DNA of 64,000 nt from Hyphomicrobium sp. (GCA_003987725.1 RXJH01000004.1:179372-243371), one strand, 5' to 3'. Positions 17,952 through 27,885 are shown, numbered from the stretch's first letter. Numbers and translations: made by a program. Notes: a model not told the origin generated them from the sequence alone.

Positions 17952-20900
17952 CTATTGCTTGGTTGCGGCCTCAAGCTCAGCCTCGCGATTGGTTTCGCGG
18001 GCCTTCGCCAGCTCAGTCAGCGCGCGACGGTATTCGACCGGCATCACCTTTTTGAACTTCGGCAGGTAGTCCGCGAAGTTCTTCAGGATTTCCTGAGCGC
18101 GGCGCGAGTTGGTGTAGTGCGCATGACGCGAGATGAGCGTGTGCAGACGTTCGACGTCCTGCTCGCGCATATCGACCATCACGTTCCTGACCGCGATCGC
18201 CACGTCGCCGCCCTGCTGGGCAAGCTTCTGCAGCGAGCCCGAGTCGGCGGTCAGCGCTTCGAGCTGCACCATCTCCTTGTTGAGACGGCCTTCGAAGTCG
18301 CCCTTGTCGTCGAGCACGTAGGCGATGCCGCCCGACATGCCGGCAGCGAAGTTGCGGCCGGTCTGTCCGAGGACGACAACGACGCCTCCCGTCATGTATT
18401 CGCAGCCGTGATCGCCGGTGCCTTCGACGACGGCGTAGGCGCCCGAGTTGCGGACGGCGAAACGTTCGCCGGCCACGCCGCGGAAATAGCATTCGCCAGT
18501 GATCGCGCCGTACAGCACGGTGTTGCCGACGATGATGCTTTCCTCGGGCGTGATCGAGGACTTCGGATCAGGGCGGACGATCAGCTTGCCGCCCGACAAT
18601 CCCTTGCCGACGTAGTCGTTGCCTTCGCCGATGAGGTCGAGCGTGACGCCGTGCGCGACCCAGGCGCCGAACGCCTGTCCGGCCGTACCTTTCAGCGAGA
18701 ACCAGATGGTGTCTTCCGGCAACCCTGCGTGACCGAAGCGCTTGGCGACTTCGCCTGAAAGCATTGCGCCGGTCGAGCGGTTCACGTTCTTGATTTCGAG
18801 GTCGGCTTTCACCGGCCGCTTCAATTCAAGAGCGGGCTTCGCGAGTTCGATGAGCTGGACGTCGAGGACCTTTTCGAGGCCATGGTCCTGACGCTCGCTG
18901 TTGAAGATGGCGACGCCCTTCGGTGCATGGGCCTTGTGGAAGAGCTTCGTGAAGTCGAGCCCGCGTGCCTTCCAGTGCTCGATGGCACGATCCTTATCGA
19001 GCTGATCGCTTTGGCCGATCATCTCGTTGAAGGTGCGGAAGCCGAGTTGAGCCATGATCTCGCGGACTTCTTCGGCGACGAAGAAGAAGTAGTTGATCAC
19101 GTGCTCGGGCTTGCCGGAGAACTTCGCGCGCAGAACCGGGTCTTGCGTCGCGACGCCGACGGGGCAGGTGTTCAGATGGCACTTGCGCATCATGATGCAG
19201 CCCGCCGCGATCAACGGCGCGGTGGCGAAGCCGAATTCGTCGGCGCCGAGTAGCGCTCCGATCACGACGTCGCGGCCGGTCCTGACGCCGCCGTCGACCT
19301 GAACGGCGATGCGGCCGCGCAGGCGATTGGCGACGAGGGTCTGATGGGTTTCAGCGAGGCCGATTTCCCAAGGGCTACCCGCGTGCTTGATCGACGTCAG
19401 CGGGGATGCGCCGGTGCCGCCCTCGAAGCCGGAGATCGTCACGTGGTCGGCGCGCGCCTTGGCGACGCCTGCCGCAACGGTTCCGACGCCGACTTCCGAG
19501 ACGAGCTTCACCGAGACGTCAGCCTTCGGGTTGACGTTCTTCAGGTCGTAGATGAGCTGCGCCAGATCTTCGATCGAATAGATGTCATGATGCGGCGGCG
19601 GCGAGACGAGGGTGACGCCCGGTGTCGAGTGACGAACCTTGGCGATCGTCGCATCGACCTTGTGTCCGGGTAGCTGGCCGCCTTCGCCGGGCTTGGCGCC
19701 CTGGGCCATCTTGATCTGCATCATGTCGGAGTTGACGAGATATTCCGTCGTCACGCCGAAGCGGCCTGAGGCGACCTGCTTGATGGCCGAGCGCATCGAG
19801 TCGCCATTGGGCATCGGCTTGAAGCGATCGGATTCTTCGCCGCCTTCGCCGGTGTTCGAACGGCCACCGATGCGGTTCATCGCGATGGCGAGCGTGGTGT
19901 GGGCTTCGCGGCTGATCGAGCCGTAGCTCATCGCGCCGGTCGAGAACCGCTTCACGATGCTGGCTGCGGATTCCACTTCCTCGATAGGCACGGCCTTGCG
20001 GCCGAAGGATTCGGCCGATCGGATGCGGAACATGCCGCGCAGCGTCATCAGCTGCTCGGACTGATCGTTGATCGACTTCGAAAAGTCCCGGAACTTCTGC
20101 GGGACGCGTCCGCTCATCGCTTCCTTATTGTCGGTCGCGCGAACGGCATGCTGAAGATCGGCCACGGTTCCGGGGCGCCACATGTGCGCTTCGCCACGGA
20201 CGCGATAAGCGTACTCGCCGCCGACTTCGAGCGCATTGGCCAGCACCGGCACGTCGCCGAAAGCCGCCTTGTGGCGTTCGACCGTCTCGCGCGCGATCTC
20301 GCGCAGGCCGACGCCTTCGACCTGAGTGTGGGTGCCAGTGAAGTAACGATCGACGAAGCTCGAGCGCAGGCCGACGGCGTCGAAGATCTGGGCGCCGCAA
20401 TAGGACTGGTAAGTCGAGATGCCCATCTTCGCCATGACCTTCAGCATGGCTTTGCCGATGGCCTTGATGAAGCGCTTCTTGACCATTTCCGGGGTCGTCC
20501 CCTCGGGAAGCTCCGGAAGCATCGTGTAGAGCGTTTCGAATGCCAGATAGGGGTTGATGGCTTCGGCGCCGTAGCCTGCAAGAGTGCAGAACTGATTGAT
20601 CTCGTGCGCTTCGCCCGTCTCGACGACGAGACCGACCGAGGTCCGGAGCCCCTGCTTGATCAGATGATGATGCACGGCCGACGTTGCGAGCAACGAGGGC
20701 AGCGCGATGCGGTCCGGTCCGGCGCGGCGGTCGGACAGAATGATGATGTTGAACTCTTTGGCGCGAACGTACTCTTCCGCCTCGGCGCAGATGCCGTCGA
20801 GCGCGGGGCCCATGCCGCCTTCGCCCTTTTCGGCCGGATAGGTGATGTCGATCGTGATCGATTCGAAATCGTTGTCCTTCACGGCGCCGATGCCGCGGAC

Positions 20901-22682
20901 GCGTTCGAGGTCTTCGTTCGTCAGGATCGGCTGGTCGACCTCGAGGCGCTTCTGCTTCGAGGTGCCCTGAAGATCGAGGATGTTCGGACGCGGACCGATG
21001 AACGAGACGAGGCTCATCACCAGCTCTTCACGGATCGAGTCGATCGGCGGGTTCGTGACCTGCGCGAAGTTCTGCTTGAAGTAGGTGTGGAGCAGCTTCG
21101 ACTTCGACGACAGCGCCGAGATCGGTGTGTCAGTTCCCATCGAGCCGGTGGCTTCCTCGCCCTTCTCGGCCATTGGCGTAAGCAGGAACTTGATGCTTTC
21201 CTGCGTGTAGCCGAACGACTGCTGCAGATCGAGCAGCGCGACGTTCGACTTCGCCGCGGTGGCGCCCTTCGACGGGAGCGGGAGATCGGAAACCTTGATC
21301 TGCGTGCGCTTCAGCCACGTTTCGTAGGGGTGGCTTGCTGCGATTTCTGCCTTCAGCTCCTCGTCGGAGATGATGCAGCCCTTCTCGAGGTCGATCAGCA
21401 GCATTTTGCCAGGCTGCAGGCGCCACTTCTTGACGATGTTTTCCTCGGCGACAGGCAGCACGCCCGACTCCGACGACATGATGACGGTGTCGTCCTTGGT
21501 GACGAGATAGCGGGCGGGGCGCAGACCGTTGCGATCGAGCGTGGCGCCGATCTGGCGGCCGTCGGTGAACGCCATCGCCGCGGGGCCGTCCCACGGCTCC
21601 ATCAAGCAGGCATGATATTCGTAGAAGGCGCGGCGCTTGGTATCCATCGTCGGATTGCCGGCCCACGCCTCCGGGATCAGCATCATCGCAGCGTGCGAGA
21701 GGCTGTAGCCGCCCATCACGAGGAATTCGAGCGCGTTGTCGAAGCACGCCGTATCGGACTGGCCTTCATAGGAGATCGGCCACAGCTTCGAGATGCGGTC
21801 GCCGAAAAGCGGCGAGGATACGGACGCCTGGCGCGCGGCCATCCAGTTGACGTTGCCGCGTAGCGTGTTGATTTCGCCGTTATGCGCGACCATCCGGTAG
21901 GGATGCGCGAGCTTCCAGGACGGGAAGGTGTTGGTCGAGAAGCGCTGGTGAACGAGGGCGAGCGCCGAAACGAGGCGCGGATCGGAAAGATCCTTGTAGT
22001 AGGCCTTCACCTGGTACGACAGGAACATGCCCTTGTAGACGAGCGTGCGCGTCGAGAGCGACACGGTGTAATGCCCGATGTCACGGCCCTTGTAGGCATC
22101 GTGAATGGCATTCGAGACGACCTTGCGGACGATATAGAGGTGGCGCTCGAACTGTTCCTGGTCGTCCATCGACGCGGGACGGCGGACGAAAACCTGCCGC
22201 TGCACCGGCTCGACATCGCGTACCATCTCCGAGAGACAGGTATTGTCGACGGGCACCGTACGCCAGCCGATCAGTTCCAGACCTTCTTCCTTGAGGCAGC
22301 GCGCCCAGACGCGCTCGCAGTGCGCACGAAGGCGCTCGTCGCGGGGCATGAAGACTTGGCCGACGGCATAATGGCCGGGCGCCGGCAATTCGAAGCCGGC
22401 GGATTTCGTCTCGGCCGCCAGAAATTCATGCGGAATTTGAATGAGTATGCCGGCGCCGTCGCCGGAGAGAGGATCGGCGCCGACAGCGCCGCGGTGCTCG
22501 AGGTTCTCGAGAATTTTGAGCGCGCCTTCGACGATGGCGTGCGACTTCAATCCCTTGAGGTTTGCAATGAAACCGACGCCGCATGCGTCGCGTTCAAGGG
22601 CGGGATCAAAAAGGCCTTCCGCTGCCGGCCGGGTGCCATCGCCGATCTCGTCATCCAGCGGATACTGGTAACCTTCGCTCAT
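17952..22682 (-). CDS. gltB: Glutamate synthase large subunit GltB
   Basis: Alpha subunit of 1576 residues that hydrolyses glutamine and reductively transfers the ammonia to 2-oxoglutarate. Domains: a propeptide (1-33) before the class II glutaminase nucleophile Cys34 (R-D-A-C-G-V-G-F), a central domain, an FMN-binding synthase barrel with the 3Fe-4S motif [15 protein letters not shown], and a C-terminal beta-helix (GXGXG repeats, about 1280-1520). The N-terminal maturation site is intact. With gltD it assimilates ammonium as the GOGAT half of GS-GOGAT. Confidence 0.98.
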   Translation of the reverse strand: MSEGYQYPLDDEIGDGTRPAAEGLFDPALERDACGVGFIANLKGLKSHAIVEGALKILENLEHRGAVGADPLSGDGAGILIQIPHEFLAAETKSAGFELPAPGHYAVGQVFMPRDERLRAHCERVWARCLKEEGLELIGWRTVPVDNTCLSEMVRDVEPVQRQVFVRRPASMDDQEQFERHLYIVRKVVSNAIHDAYKGRDIGHYTVSLSTRTLVYKGMFLSYQVKAYYKDLSDPRLVSALALVHQRFSTNTFPSWKLAHPYRMVAHNGEINTLRGNVNWMAARQASVSSPLFGDRISKLWPISYEGQSDTACFDNALEFLVMGGYSLSHAAMMLIPEAWAGNPTMDTKRRAFYEYHACLMEPWDGPAAMAFTDGRQIGATLDRNGLRPARYLVTKDDTVIMSSESGVLPVAEENIVKKWRLQPGKMLLIDLEKGCIISDEELKAEIAASHPYETWLKRTQIKVSDLPLPSKGATAAKSNVALLDLQQSFGYTQESIKFLLTPMAEKGEEATGSMGTDTPISALSSKSKLLHTYFKQNFAQVTNPPIDSIREELVMSLVSFIGPRPNILDLQGTSKQKRLEVDQPILTNEDLERVRGIGAVKDNDFESITIDITYPAEKGEGGMGPALDGICAEAEEYVRAKEFNIIILSDRRAGPDRIALPSLLATSAVHHHLIKQGLRTSVGLVVETGEAHEINQFCTLAGYGAEAINPYLAFETLYTMLPELPEGTTPEMVKKRFIKAIGKAMLKVMAKMGISTYQSYCGAQIFDAVGLRSSFVDRYFTGTHTQVEGVGLREIARETVERHKAAFGDVPVLANALEVGGEYAYRVRGEAHMWRPGTVADLQHAVRATDNKEAMSGRVPQKFRDFSKSINDQSEQLMTLRGMFRIRSAESFGRKAVPIEEVESAASIVKRFSTGAMSYGSISREAHTTLAIAMNRIGGRSNTGEGGEESDRFKPMPNGDSMRSAIKQVASGRFGVTTEYLVNSDMMQIKMAQGAKPGEGGQLPGHKVDATIAKVRHSTPGVTLVSPPPHHDIYSIEDLAQLIYDLKNVNPKADVSVKLVSEVGVGTVAAGVAKARADHVTISGFEGGTGASPLTSIKHAGSPWEIGLAETHQTLVANRLRGRIAVQVDGGVRTGRDVVIGALLGADEFGFATAPLIAAGCIMMRKCHLNTCPVGVATQDPVLRAKFSGKPEHVINYFFFVAEEVREIMAQLGFRTFNEMIGQSDQLDKDRAIEHWKARGLDFTKLFHKAHAPKGVAIFNSERQDHGLEKVLDVQLIELAKPALELKRPVKADLEIKNVNRSTGAMLSGEVAKRFGHAGLPEDTIWFSLKGTAGQAFGAWVAHGVTLDLIGEGNDYVGKGLSGGKLIVRPDPKSSITPEESIIVGNTVLYGAITGECYFRGVAGERFAVRNSGAYAVVEGTGDHGCEYMTGGVVVVLGQTGRNFAAGMSGGIAYVLDDKGDFEGRLNKEMVQLEALTADSGSLQKLAQQGGDVAIAVRNVMVDMREQDVERLHTLISRHAHYTNSRRAQEILKNFADYLPKFKKVMPVEYRRALTELAKARETNREAELEAATKQ

Positions 22683-23156
22683 CTGTTGCCTCGTATGGCC
22701 TGTGGCCTGAATTCCAGAACTTCGGAGTGATAGGACGCCTGTTTGAGGCGCGGCTCATTCAATGTTTTGTGCAGCGCCACGCCGCCGGAGAGCACCGGTC
22801 ACGCGTAGCGCGGGCGCTTTCGGTCAGTTCGGGCAAACGCGCTGAGGCGTATGGTATGAAGCCCGCTGCCGATTTCACGGCTCTGCAAACCGCACATCCT
22901 GCTTTCAAACACCTATATGTCTCCCACGCCACGTCGCGCCGCAAAGCAATGCCTCGGCTGATCGCGTAACGTCCGCACCGTTCTCCGTGCACGCTCCAGC
23001 AGCGCACAAAGGACAGCATTATTGACCTAATCTAGCAAATACTACAGATTTGACACTGCGGCACAAGCGGTAAGACGAGGCATGCAACGCAATCGTTTCC
23101 GGCAAGGTTCGGGACGTCACTCGGCAACAATATTTCTTCAGAAGACGACCTACGGC
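22683..23156. other. Noncoding interval between gltB and hsp20
   Basis: About 470 bp upstream of gltB with no convincing gene. Small open frames on both strands lack family features or ribosome sites. It must carry the gltB promoter on the minus strand, but I could not fix the boxes. Base composition falls around 23010-23060. Confidence 0.45.
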
Positions 23157-23190
23157 AAACGGCAGCCGCGCGGGGGCGCAGCTGCCGTTT
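23157..23190. terminator. Terminator downstream of hsp20
   Basis: A perfect 10-bp inverted repeat (AAACGGCAGC at 23157-23166, GCTGCCGTTT at 23181-23190) has a 14-nt GC-rich loop, 33 bp beyond the hsp20 stop on the minus strand. U-runs of three (minus) and four (plus) flank it, so it could act in both directions. Confidence 0.75.
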
Positions 23191-23223
23191 TCAATGTCTC
23201 GTTAATCGTTGCCGGAAAGGCCT

Positions 23224-23679
23224 TTAGGCGGCCTTGGCCTCGATCTGCTGGACGGCGCCGGACGTACCGATGGCGATCGAGCGGGGCTTCTTGCTCTCCG
23301 GGACGTTGCGGACAAGCTCGACGTGGAGAAGTCCATTCTCGAACGCTGCGCCGGTTACATCGACATGGTCGGCAAGTTGGAACCGGCGCTCGAACGCGCG
23401 GGCCGCGATGCCACGATGCAGGTAAGTCTTTTCGCCCGTCTCGGCGGCTTTTTCACCGGCGATCGAAAGCGTCTGCTCCTTGACCTCGATCTTCAGCTCG
23501 CCCTCAGAGAAGCCGGCAACCGCCAACGTGATCCGGTACGCGTTCTCGCCGGTACGTTCGATGTTATATGGCGGGTAGGTGGATTCGCTGTCGAAACCTG
23601 TGGACTGATCCAAAAGCTTGAACAGACGATCGAAGCCGATTGCGGAACGATAAAAGGGAGCGAATTCTGCGTGTCGCAT
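23224..23679 (-). CDS. Small heat shock protein, Hsp20 class A
   Basis: A 151-residue ATP-independent holdase chaperone. The N-terminal arm contains F-A-P-F-Y-R-S-A-I-G-F-D-R-L-F, typical of IbpA-like rhizobial class A proteins. The alpha-crystallin domain (about 35-125) includes Y-P-P-Y-N-I and the A-F-E-R-R-F-Q-L-A segment, with A-x-x-x-N-G-L-L-H-V-E-L closing the fold. A weak I-x-I-like tail follows (R-S-I-A-I). It is monocistronic, framed by a terminator at 23157-23190 and an upstream thermometer element with an RpoH-like promoter, so expression should be heat-induced at both transcription and translation. Confidence 0.95.
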   Translation of the reverse strand: MRHAEFAPFYRSAIGFDRLFKLLDQSTGFDSESTYPPYNIERTGENAYRITLAVAGFSEGELKIEVKEQTLSIAGEKAAETGEKTYLHRGIAARAFERRFQLADHVDVTGAAFENGLLHVELVRNVPESKKPRSIAIGTSGAVQQIEAKAA

Positions 23680-23680
23680 G

Positions 23681-23764
23681 ACATATCCTCCTAAGAAGCG
23701 ACATGTGAACCAGCCCTTTGGACTGGCCCTTTCCGTGATGCGGTCCCGCTTTGCGGCAACCGCA
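23681..23764 (-). promoter_or_regulatory. ROSE-type RNA thermometer in the hsp20 leader
   Basis: Read on the minus strand, the 84 nt before the start codon fold into three adjacent hairpins: 23764-23739 (UGCGGU/ACCGCA), 23729-23707 (CCAGUCC-AAA-GGGCUGG core) and 23706-23681. The last one buries the ribosome site AGGAGG: the segment UCGCUUC pairs with GGAGGA with one G bulged, closed by ACAU/AUGU. UCGCU fits the U(U/C)GCU box of ROSE elements, and the bulged G opposite the Shine-Dalgarno is their hallmark. Established knowledge: ROSE elements control small heat shock genes in rhizobia by melting at high temperature. Confidence 0.85.
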
Positions 23765-23769
23765 TGAAA

Positions 23770-23798
23770 CAGGTAGGAAGCGGAAAAACGGCTTCAAG
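23770..23798 (-). promoter_or_regulatory. RpoH-type promoter of hsp20
   Basis: On the minus strand CTCTTGAA (core CTTGAA at 23798-23793) is followed after 16 nt by CTACCTG (23776-23770). This resembles the alphaproteobacterial RpoH pattern. The predicted start site, about 23763, falls at the first hairpin of the thermometer. Confidence 0.6.
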
Positions 23799-23887
23799 AG
23801 GGTTTGCCGCCAATATCGTGTGCTAGGCGTTGATCGCGTCACCGGCTGCAAACGCCGGTCCGGCTGCTCAGGCTCAAAGAGAGGTAG

Positions 23888-24856
23888 ATGAAACTCGTTT
23901 CGCTCTCGATCAATCCCGTCCCCAGCGGCGCGCAAGTGACAGCTTTCGACGGCTACGACGGACTGAAGCTTCGATGCGCGCTTTGGGAAGCGACGCGCGG
24001 GCCGTCGCGAGGCACGGTGTGCATCGTGCAGGGCCGCGGCGAGTTCATCGAAAAGTATTTCGAGGTCATCGCCGACTTGCGCCGCCGCGGCTTCGGCGTC
24101 GCGATTTTCGATCTCCGCGGGCAAGGGGGATCCGAGCGGATGCTTTCGAACCGGCGGAAGGGCCATGTCGTCGCCTTCACCGAATACGACCGCGATCTTG
24201 CGATTTTCATCGATGAAATCGTCAGGCCTGCGCTGCCCGAGCCGCTCATCGGGCTTGGTCATTCGCTCGGCGGCAACATTCTTTTGCGTGGAGCACAGGA
24301 TGAAGCGAGCCCGTTCGCGCGCATGATCCTGCTGTCGCCGATGATCGAAATTCACGAGCGGATGGTGGGCGCCAGCAAGCCTCTGGCGAAGGCCTATTCC
24401 AACATCGCCTCAATGTGCGGATTTGCGACCACCTATGTCCGGGGAGGCGGCAACGAGCCCACCGATCTCACGGATTTTGAAGGCAACCGGCTGACAGCGG
24501 ACTTCGTTCGATGGTCGCGCATCAAGTCGATCATTGAAGCTGCTCCCGATCTGGGGCTCGGGGCGCCGACGGTGGGGTGGCTGAGGGCGGCACTCAGAAG
24601 CTGTGCCATGCTTTCGCGTCCCGATTATCCGAAATACGTTTCGGTGCCGATGATGTTGTTCGCGGCCGGCGCAGATCACGTCGTTTCACCGCAGGCGATC
24701 GAGGATTTCGCAGTCGATCTCAAGTCCGGCGGCCACATTCTCATTCCCGGATCGCGGCACGAAATTCTTCAGGAAACAGACGCCATTCGCCAGCGGTTCT
24801 GGGCGGCTTTCGACGCCTACATGGGTATCGAGACGTCGCCGCACGAACGGGTTTAG
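23888..24856 (+). CDS. Alpha/beta hydrolase, lysophospholipase-like (S33 / Hydrolase_4)
   Basis: A 322-residue cytosolic alpha/beta hydrolase related to PldB-type lysophospholipases and monoglyceride lipases. The nucleophile elbow G-L-G-H-S126-L-G-G-N is intact. An oxyanion segment Q-G-R-G-E-F-I-E-K-Y near 48-57 and F-D-L-R-G-Q-G-G-S-E-R near 74-84 are typical of this subfamily. Late Asp (A-A-G-A-D-H-V-V) and His (S-R-H-E-I-L) complete the triad. Substrate is not readable. The 3' end overlaps the convergent hisN gene by 4 bp. Confidence 0.85.
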   Translation: MKLVSLSINPVPSGAQVTAFDGYDGLKLRCALWEATRGPSRGTVCIVQGRGEFIEKYFEVIADLRRRGFGVAIFDLRGQGGSERMLSNRRKGHVVAFTEYDRDLAIFIDEIVRPALPEPLIGLGHSLGGNILLRGAQDEASPFARMILLSPMIEIHERMVGASKPLAKAYSNIASMCGFATTYVRGGGNEPTDLTDFEGNRLTADFVRWSRIKSIIEAAPDLGLGAPTVGWLRAALRSCAMLSRPDYPKYVSVPMMLFAAGADHVVSPQAIEDFAVDLKSGGHILIPGSRHEILQETDAIRQRFWAAFDAYMGIETSPHERV

Positions 24857-25686
24857 AGCTTATTGATCATCGCCAGCGCTTCTTCGTGCAAGCGCGCATC
24901 GCCCGTCGCGATGATGTTTCCGCCGTTCGAGGGGCTGCCACCTGTCCACGTCGTGACGACGCCGCCAGCCCGTTCGATGATGGGAATGAGAGCGACGATA
25001 TCGTATGGCTTCAGGCCGGGCTCGATAATGATGTCGACGAGACCCGACGCGAGCAGGCAGTAGCCATAGCAATCGCCGCCGTACCGCGTAAGCCGGGCCT
25101 TTTTCCTGAGGGTTTCGAGAGCTGTTAGTTGTTCGGGCTCGGCGAACATTTCGGGATGCGTCGTGGTCAAGACGGCGTCTTCAATGCGGGGACACTCGCG
25201 TGTCTTGAGCCGCACAGGCCGTCCGCCGCGGATGCTGTGGTAGGCGGCTTTGTCGGTGGACCAGAAACGTTCACCTGTGAACGGCTGATCCATGAGCCCG
25301 AAGACGGGCTTCTCGTCTTTCAGAACTCCGATAAGCGTGCCCCACATCGGCGATCCGATGATGAAGGACCGCGTGCCGTCGATCGGATCGATGATCCATT
25401 GGTAGGGGCTCGTTCCAGCCTTCGTCCCGAACTCTTCTCCAACGAGGCCGTGATCAGGGAATCTTGTGGCGAGCGCCTCGGATATCGCTTTTTCCGCGCC
25501 GCGGTCGGCCTTGGTGACAGGATCGAAGGCGCCCCCGCTGGCCTTGTTTTCCACAGGCATTGCCTTGCGAAAATGCTTGAGGATAACGGGGCCTGAAATA
25601 TCGGCCAGCTCGTGGGCCACGCGGACGATGGCCTGAAATTCCGCTGCGGGTGACGGTCCCGGCACGCGCTCACCCTGTGATTTCAA
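24853..25686 (-). CDS. hisN: Histidinol-phosphatase HisN (inositol monophosphatase family)
   Basis: A 277-residue metal-dependent phosphatase with the IMPase fold. Signatures: F-D-P-V-T-K-A-D-R (about 53-61), G-E-E-F (about 83-86), D-P-I-D-G-T-R-S-F (about 100-108) and the late G-x-K-P-Y-D-I-V-A-L-I-P-I metal site. The motif set, including G-D-C-Y-G-Y before the active site, matches the alphaproteobacterial HisN group that dephosphorylates histidinol phosphate rather than general inositol phosphatases, but the substrate is inferred. No other histidine gene is adjacent. The upstream spacer carries the tandem small RNAs. Confidence 0.85.
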   Translation of the reverse strand: MKSQGERVPGPSPAAEFQAIVRVAHELADISGPVILKHFRKAMPVENKASGGAFDPVTKADRGAEKAISEALATRFPDHGLVGEEFGTKAGTSPYQWIIDPIDGTRSFIIGSPMWGTLIGVLKDEKPVFGLMDQPFTGERFWSTDKAAYHSIRGGRPVRLKTRECPRIEDAVLTTTHPEMFAEPEQLTALETLRKKARLTRYGGDCYGYCLLASGLVDIIIEPGLKPYDIVALIPIIERAGGVVTTWTGGSPSNGGNIIATGDARLHEEALAMINKL

Positions 25687-25821
25687 GTGTTTGCTGTCTG
25701 GCCATTTACTATCAGACCCTACTTCGAACTACCGCAATGTTGAACTAGATACACATTGGTAACGTAAGTTGTGGCGGGGTGGATACATGCCCGATCCGAT
25801 GTGCTAAGATTATACTCGTAG

Positions 25822-25955
25822 AGATTGCGGCGATGACCGAAGCAGCTCATCGTTCGGAGGTGGTTGCGTTGACACGCTTCACCGCAATCGCTGCCCAATT
25901 TGGGCGTTTCCTCCCTAGACTTGGGCCGTTCGGCTTTCGGACGGCCTTCTTTATT
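25822..25955 (+). ncRNA. Small RNA gene A of a tandem pair
   Basis: Predicted transcript of about 130 nt. A TATACT -10 box lies at 25811-25816. The 5' part can fold with GATTGCGG (25823-25830) pairing CCGCAATC (25882-25889) and an inner CGATGA/TCATCG stem. Next comes a single-stranded C/U-rich core TTTCCTCCCT (about 25906-25915), which could pair with ribosome binding sites. A 9-bp terminator stem (25924-25946) with U-rich tail TTCTTTATT follows. A 33-bp block (25900-25932) recurs exactly in copy B. The core resembles anti-Shine-Dalgarno sRNAs of Hyphomicrobiales (alpha-r14/MmgR 'suhB' or AbcR types); family membership needs a covariance search. Confidence 0.72.
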
Positions 25956-26088
25956 GGAAACAGTCCCTCCCGCATCAGTTGAATGCCGAAAAAGGCGAAA
26001 TGGCCTGTCGGGCGAGGTCCGCGTTTCAAGCCATACAGCTCTGCATAAATCGCAATTGCCGATAATGCGCTGCACCTATATTTTTTGC

Positions 26089-26188
26089 AGTGCGATATGT
26101 GAGCTCGGCTCGCGCTTCGCAGCCCTCCTTGGGCGTTTCCTCCCTAGACTTGGGCCGTTCGTGAAAAATTCGGACGGCCCTTTTTCTT
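26089..26188 (+). ncRNA. Small RNA gene B of a tandem pair
   Basis: Second copy of the small RNA, about 100 nt. Candidate promoter TTGCCG (26056-26061) and TATATT (26077-26082) has a short 15-nt spacer. The 33-bp block at 26129-26161 is identical to copy A and contains the same CCTCCC core. The terminator is stronger: a 10-bp stem (26152-26161 with 26171-26180), loop of nine, then TTTTTCTT. The 5' halves of A and B differ, so the two probably share targets through the core but fold or are regulated differently. It ends 30 bp before the amidohydrolase stop codon on the opposite strand. Confidence 0.72.
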
Positions 26189-26218
26189 AAGGTATTTCCT
26201 TAACCTAGCTGTGCCCGC

Positions 26219-27118
26219 TCACTCGGCGGCGGCGCGATAGTCGAGAAGACCAGGCACCTCTCGGAACAGGCACGCAATGATCTCGATCAATGCGTCGGCA
26301 AGGCGCGGGTAGCCTGTGGTTTCCTGGAACGTCAGCTCGTTTATGTAGAGCCCGCGGTTGATCTCGATTTGGATCGCGTGCGTGGCGCGGTCCGGCCGGC
26401 CGTGATGCTCGGTGATGTAGCCGCCTGCGTATGGCCGGTTCAATTGCACTTTGAAGCCGCGGCGCTGAAATTCATCTCGCACCAGAAGCGTCAGGCGCGG
26501 ATCGGCGGCGGCGCCGAAGCGATCTCCTATGACGATGTCGGGCCGCTGCGCGCTTCCCGGAGCCATCGCTGTTGACGGCATGGAGTGGCAGTCGATGAGA
26601 ACGGCGTAACCGAACGTCTCGCGCGTCGCCGCGATCAGTCTCGACAACTCGGCATGGAACGGGAAGTACAGCTGCTCGATGCGTGCGAGCACGCTGTCGA
26701 GACTCAAACGGTCCGGATAAATTTCTTCGCCGTCGGCGACGATGCGGGCGACCGTGCCCAAGCCGCCGGCGACGCGAATCGATTGAGTGTTCGCGTGAGC
26801 CGGCAAGGGCTCATCGACGAGTTCGGGATCGAGCTCATAGGGCTCACGGTTCAGATCGAGATAGGCGCGAGGAAAACGGGCGCTGATGATCGGTGCTCCG
26901 AGGCTCGCCACGGGGCGGAAAAGGCGGTCAACGAAGCAATCTTCCGAGCGGCGCAGGGTCTTCGGATCGAGCCGCGAGATAGCCAGGAATTCAGGCGGAT
27001 AAAGCCTTCCCGAATGCGGCGACGAGAATACGAACGGCGCTGATTGAACACGTGGCGCCAGGACGTCGAAAGACGGGAAAAATGCTCTTGGTACGTCGTG
27101 GGATCTATCGTCGTGCAT
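26219..27118 (-). CDS. N-formylglutamate amidohydrolase family protein
   Basis: A 299-residue zinc hydrolase of the N-formylglutamate amidohydrolase fold, which releases formate or related acyl groups from N-acyl amino acids. Family segments visible are F-S-S-P-H-S-G-R-x-Y-P (about 31-41), R-x-S-E-D-C-F-V-D near 57-65, the Y-L-D-L-N-R-E-P-Y-E-L-D run near 85-96, I-D-C-H-S-M-P-S near 175-182, and the Q-I-E-I-N-R-G-L-Y element near 249-257. No hut genes flank it, so a role in histidine breakdown is not indicated. It is divergent from cpdR. Confidence 0.88.
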   Translation of the reverse strand: MHDDRSHDVPRAFFPSFDVLAPRVQSAPFVFSSPHSGRLYPPEFLAISRLDPKTLRRSEDCFVDRLFRPVASLGAPIISARFPRAYLDLNREPYELDPELVDEPLPAHANTQSIRVAGGLGTVARIVADGEEIYPDRLSLDSVLARIEQLYFPFHAELSRLIAATRETFGYAVLIDCHSMPSTAMAPGSAQRPDIVIGDRFGAAADPRLTLLVRDEFQRRGFKVQLNRPYAGGYITEHHGRPDRATHAIQIEINRGLYINELTFQETTGYPRLADALIEIIACLFREVPGLLDYRAAAE

Positions 27119-27413
27119 GATTAGCAGTGTCTCGTTCAGATCCCGGCCGCAATTTCGTGGCTCATAGCGGAATACATTGCCAATGCAGCAGGTGTAAGTC
27201 CATGGAAGACTAAGGAGTGCGTCGTTTGCGTGTACCTTGTTAAGCGGTGACTTCAGAACTTCGACGCACCGTCAAATCGAGTGATGCGCAACTGCCGCGG
27301 TGCTATCGGCATTTCCACAGTTTCATGCTCCGTTTACCAAAGTCGGGCCAAATTTGCATTAGACGAGATATCGGGTACTTCTCGTCTGGGACATTCCGCA
27401 CATCAGAGTAGTC
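27119..27413. other. Divergent promoter region before cpdR
   Basis: This 295-bp spacer lies between the amidohydrolase and cpdR. It contains no open frame with family features. No full CtrA site (TTAA-N7-TTAA) was found despite the cell-cycle role of CpdR. Confidence 0.4.
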
Positions 27414-27800
27414 ATGACAGCCAAGCCCTCCAGCCTGCCGATCCGCCGCATCCTGCTCGCCGAGGATGACGAGTCCATGCGCGGTTTCCTCGTCAAGGCG
27501 CTCGAAAAAGCGAACTACGACGTCGTCGCCTTCGAGAACGGCGAGGATGCTTACGACCGTCTCAAGACCGAGCCGTTCACGCTCCTCCTCACAGACATCG
27601 TCATGCCGAAGATGGACGGCATCGAACTCGCCCGCCGTGCGAGCGAGATCGACCCTGATCTCAAGATCATGTTCATCACCGGATTTGCGGCCGTCGTTCT
27701 CAACAGCGAAAACCAGCCGCCGAAGGACGCCCGCGTCCTCTCCAAGCCGTTCCACCTCAAGGATCTGGTGCGCGAGGTCGACCGTCTTCTGGCGGTCTGA
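27414..27800 (+). CDS. cpdR: Single-domain response regulator CpdR
   Basis: A 128-residue stand-alone receiver domain. The acidic pair is E17-D18-D19, the phosphoacceptor is D61 in L-L-T-D-I-V-M-P, and the conserved lysine is K111 in L-S-K-P-F-H. The run F-I-T-G-F-A-A-V near 87-94 and the receiver ending D-L-V-R-E-V are characteristic of CpdR orthologues. In Caulobacter and rhizobia, unphosphorylated CpdR directs ClpXP to cell-cycle substrates such as CtrA, and it is phosphorylated through CckA-ChpT. That role is inferred by orthology. A tRNA gene follows 85 bp downstream. Confidence 0.92.
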   Translation: MTAKPSSLPIRRILLAEDDESMRGFLVKALEKANYDVVAFENGEDAYDRLKTEPFTLLLTDIVMPKMDGIELARRASEIDPDLKIMFITGFAAVVLNSENQPPKDARVLSKPFHLKDLVREVDRLLAV

Positions 27801-27843
27801 GAATTTAAATTTCACATCCGGCCGATTTGCCGCGCTCCAGGGC

Positions 27844-27872
27844 TTGACCGGAGCATCGCTAACCCTCTAGAA
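27844..27872 (+). promoter_or_regulatory. Promoter of tRNA-Val
   Basis: TTGACC (27844-27849) and CTAGAA (27867-27872) are separated by 17 nt, and the -10 box ends 13 nt before the tRNA. Spacing and sequence fit a sigma-70-type alphaproteobacterial promoter. Confidence 0.55.
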
Positions 27873-27885
27873 GCTCGCTTCTTCC

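Noticed and set aside
18000-22000. Long open frames antisense to gltB and gltD, including 654 codons at 19899-21863 and 534 codons at 16332-17936
   Set aside because: They mirror conserved GltB/GltD codons in a GC-rich genome and show no family motifs, ribosome sites or signal sequences of their own.
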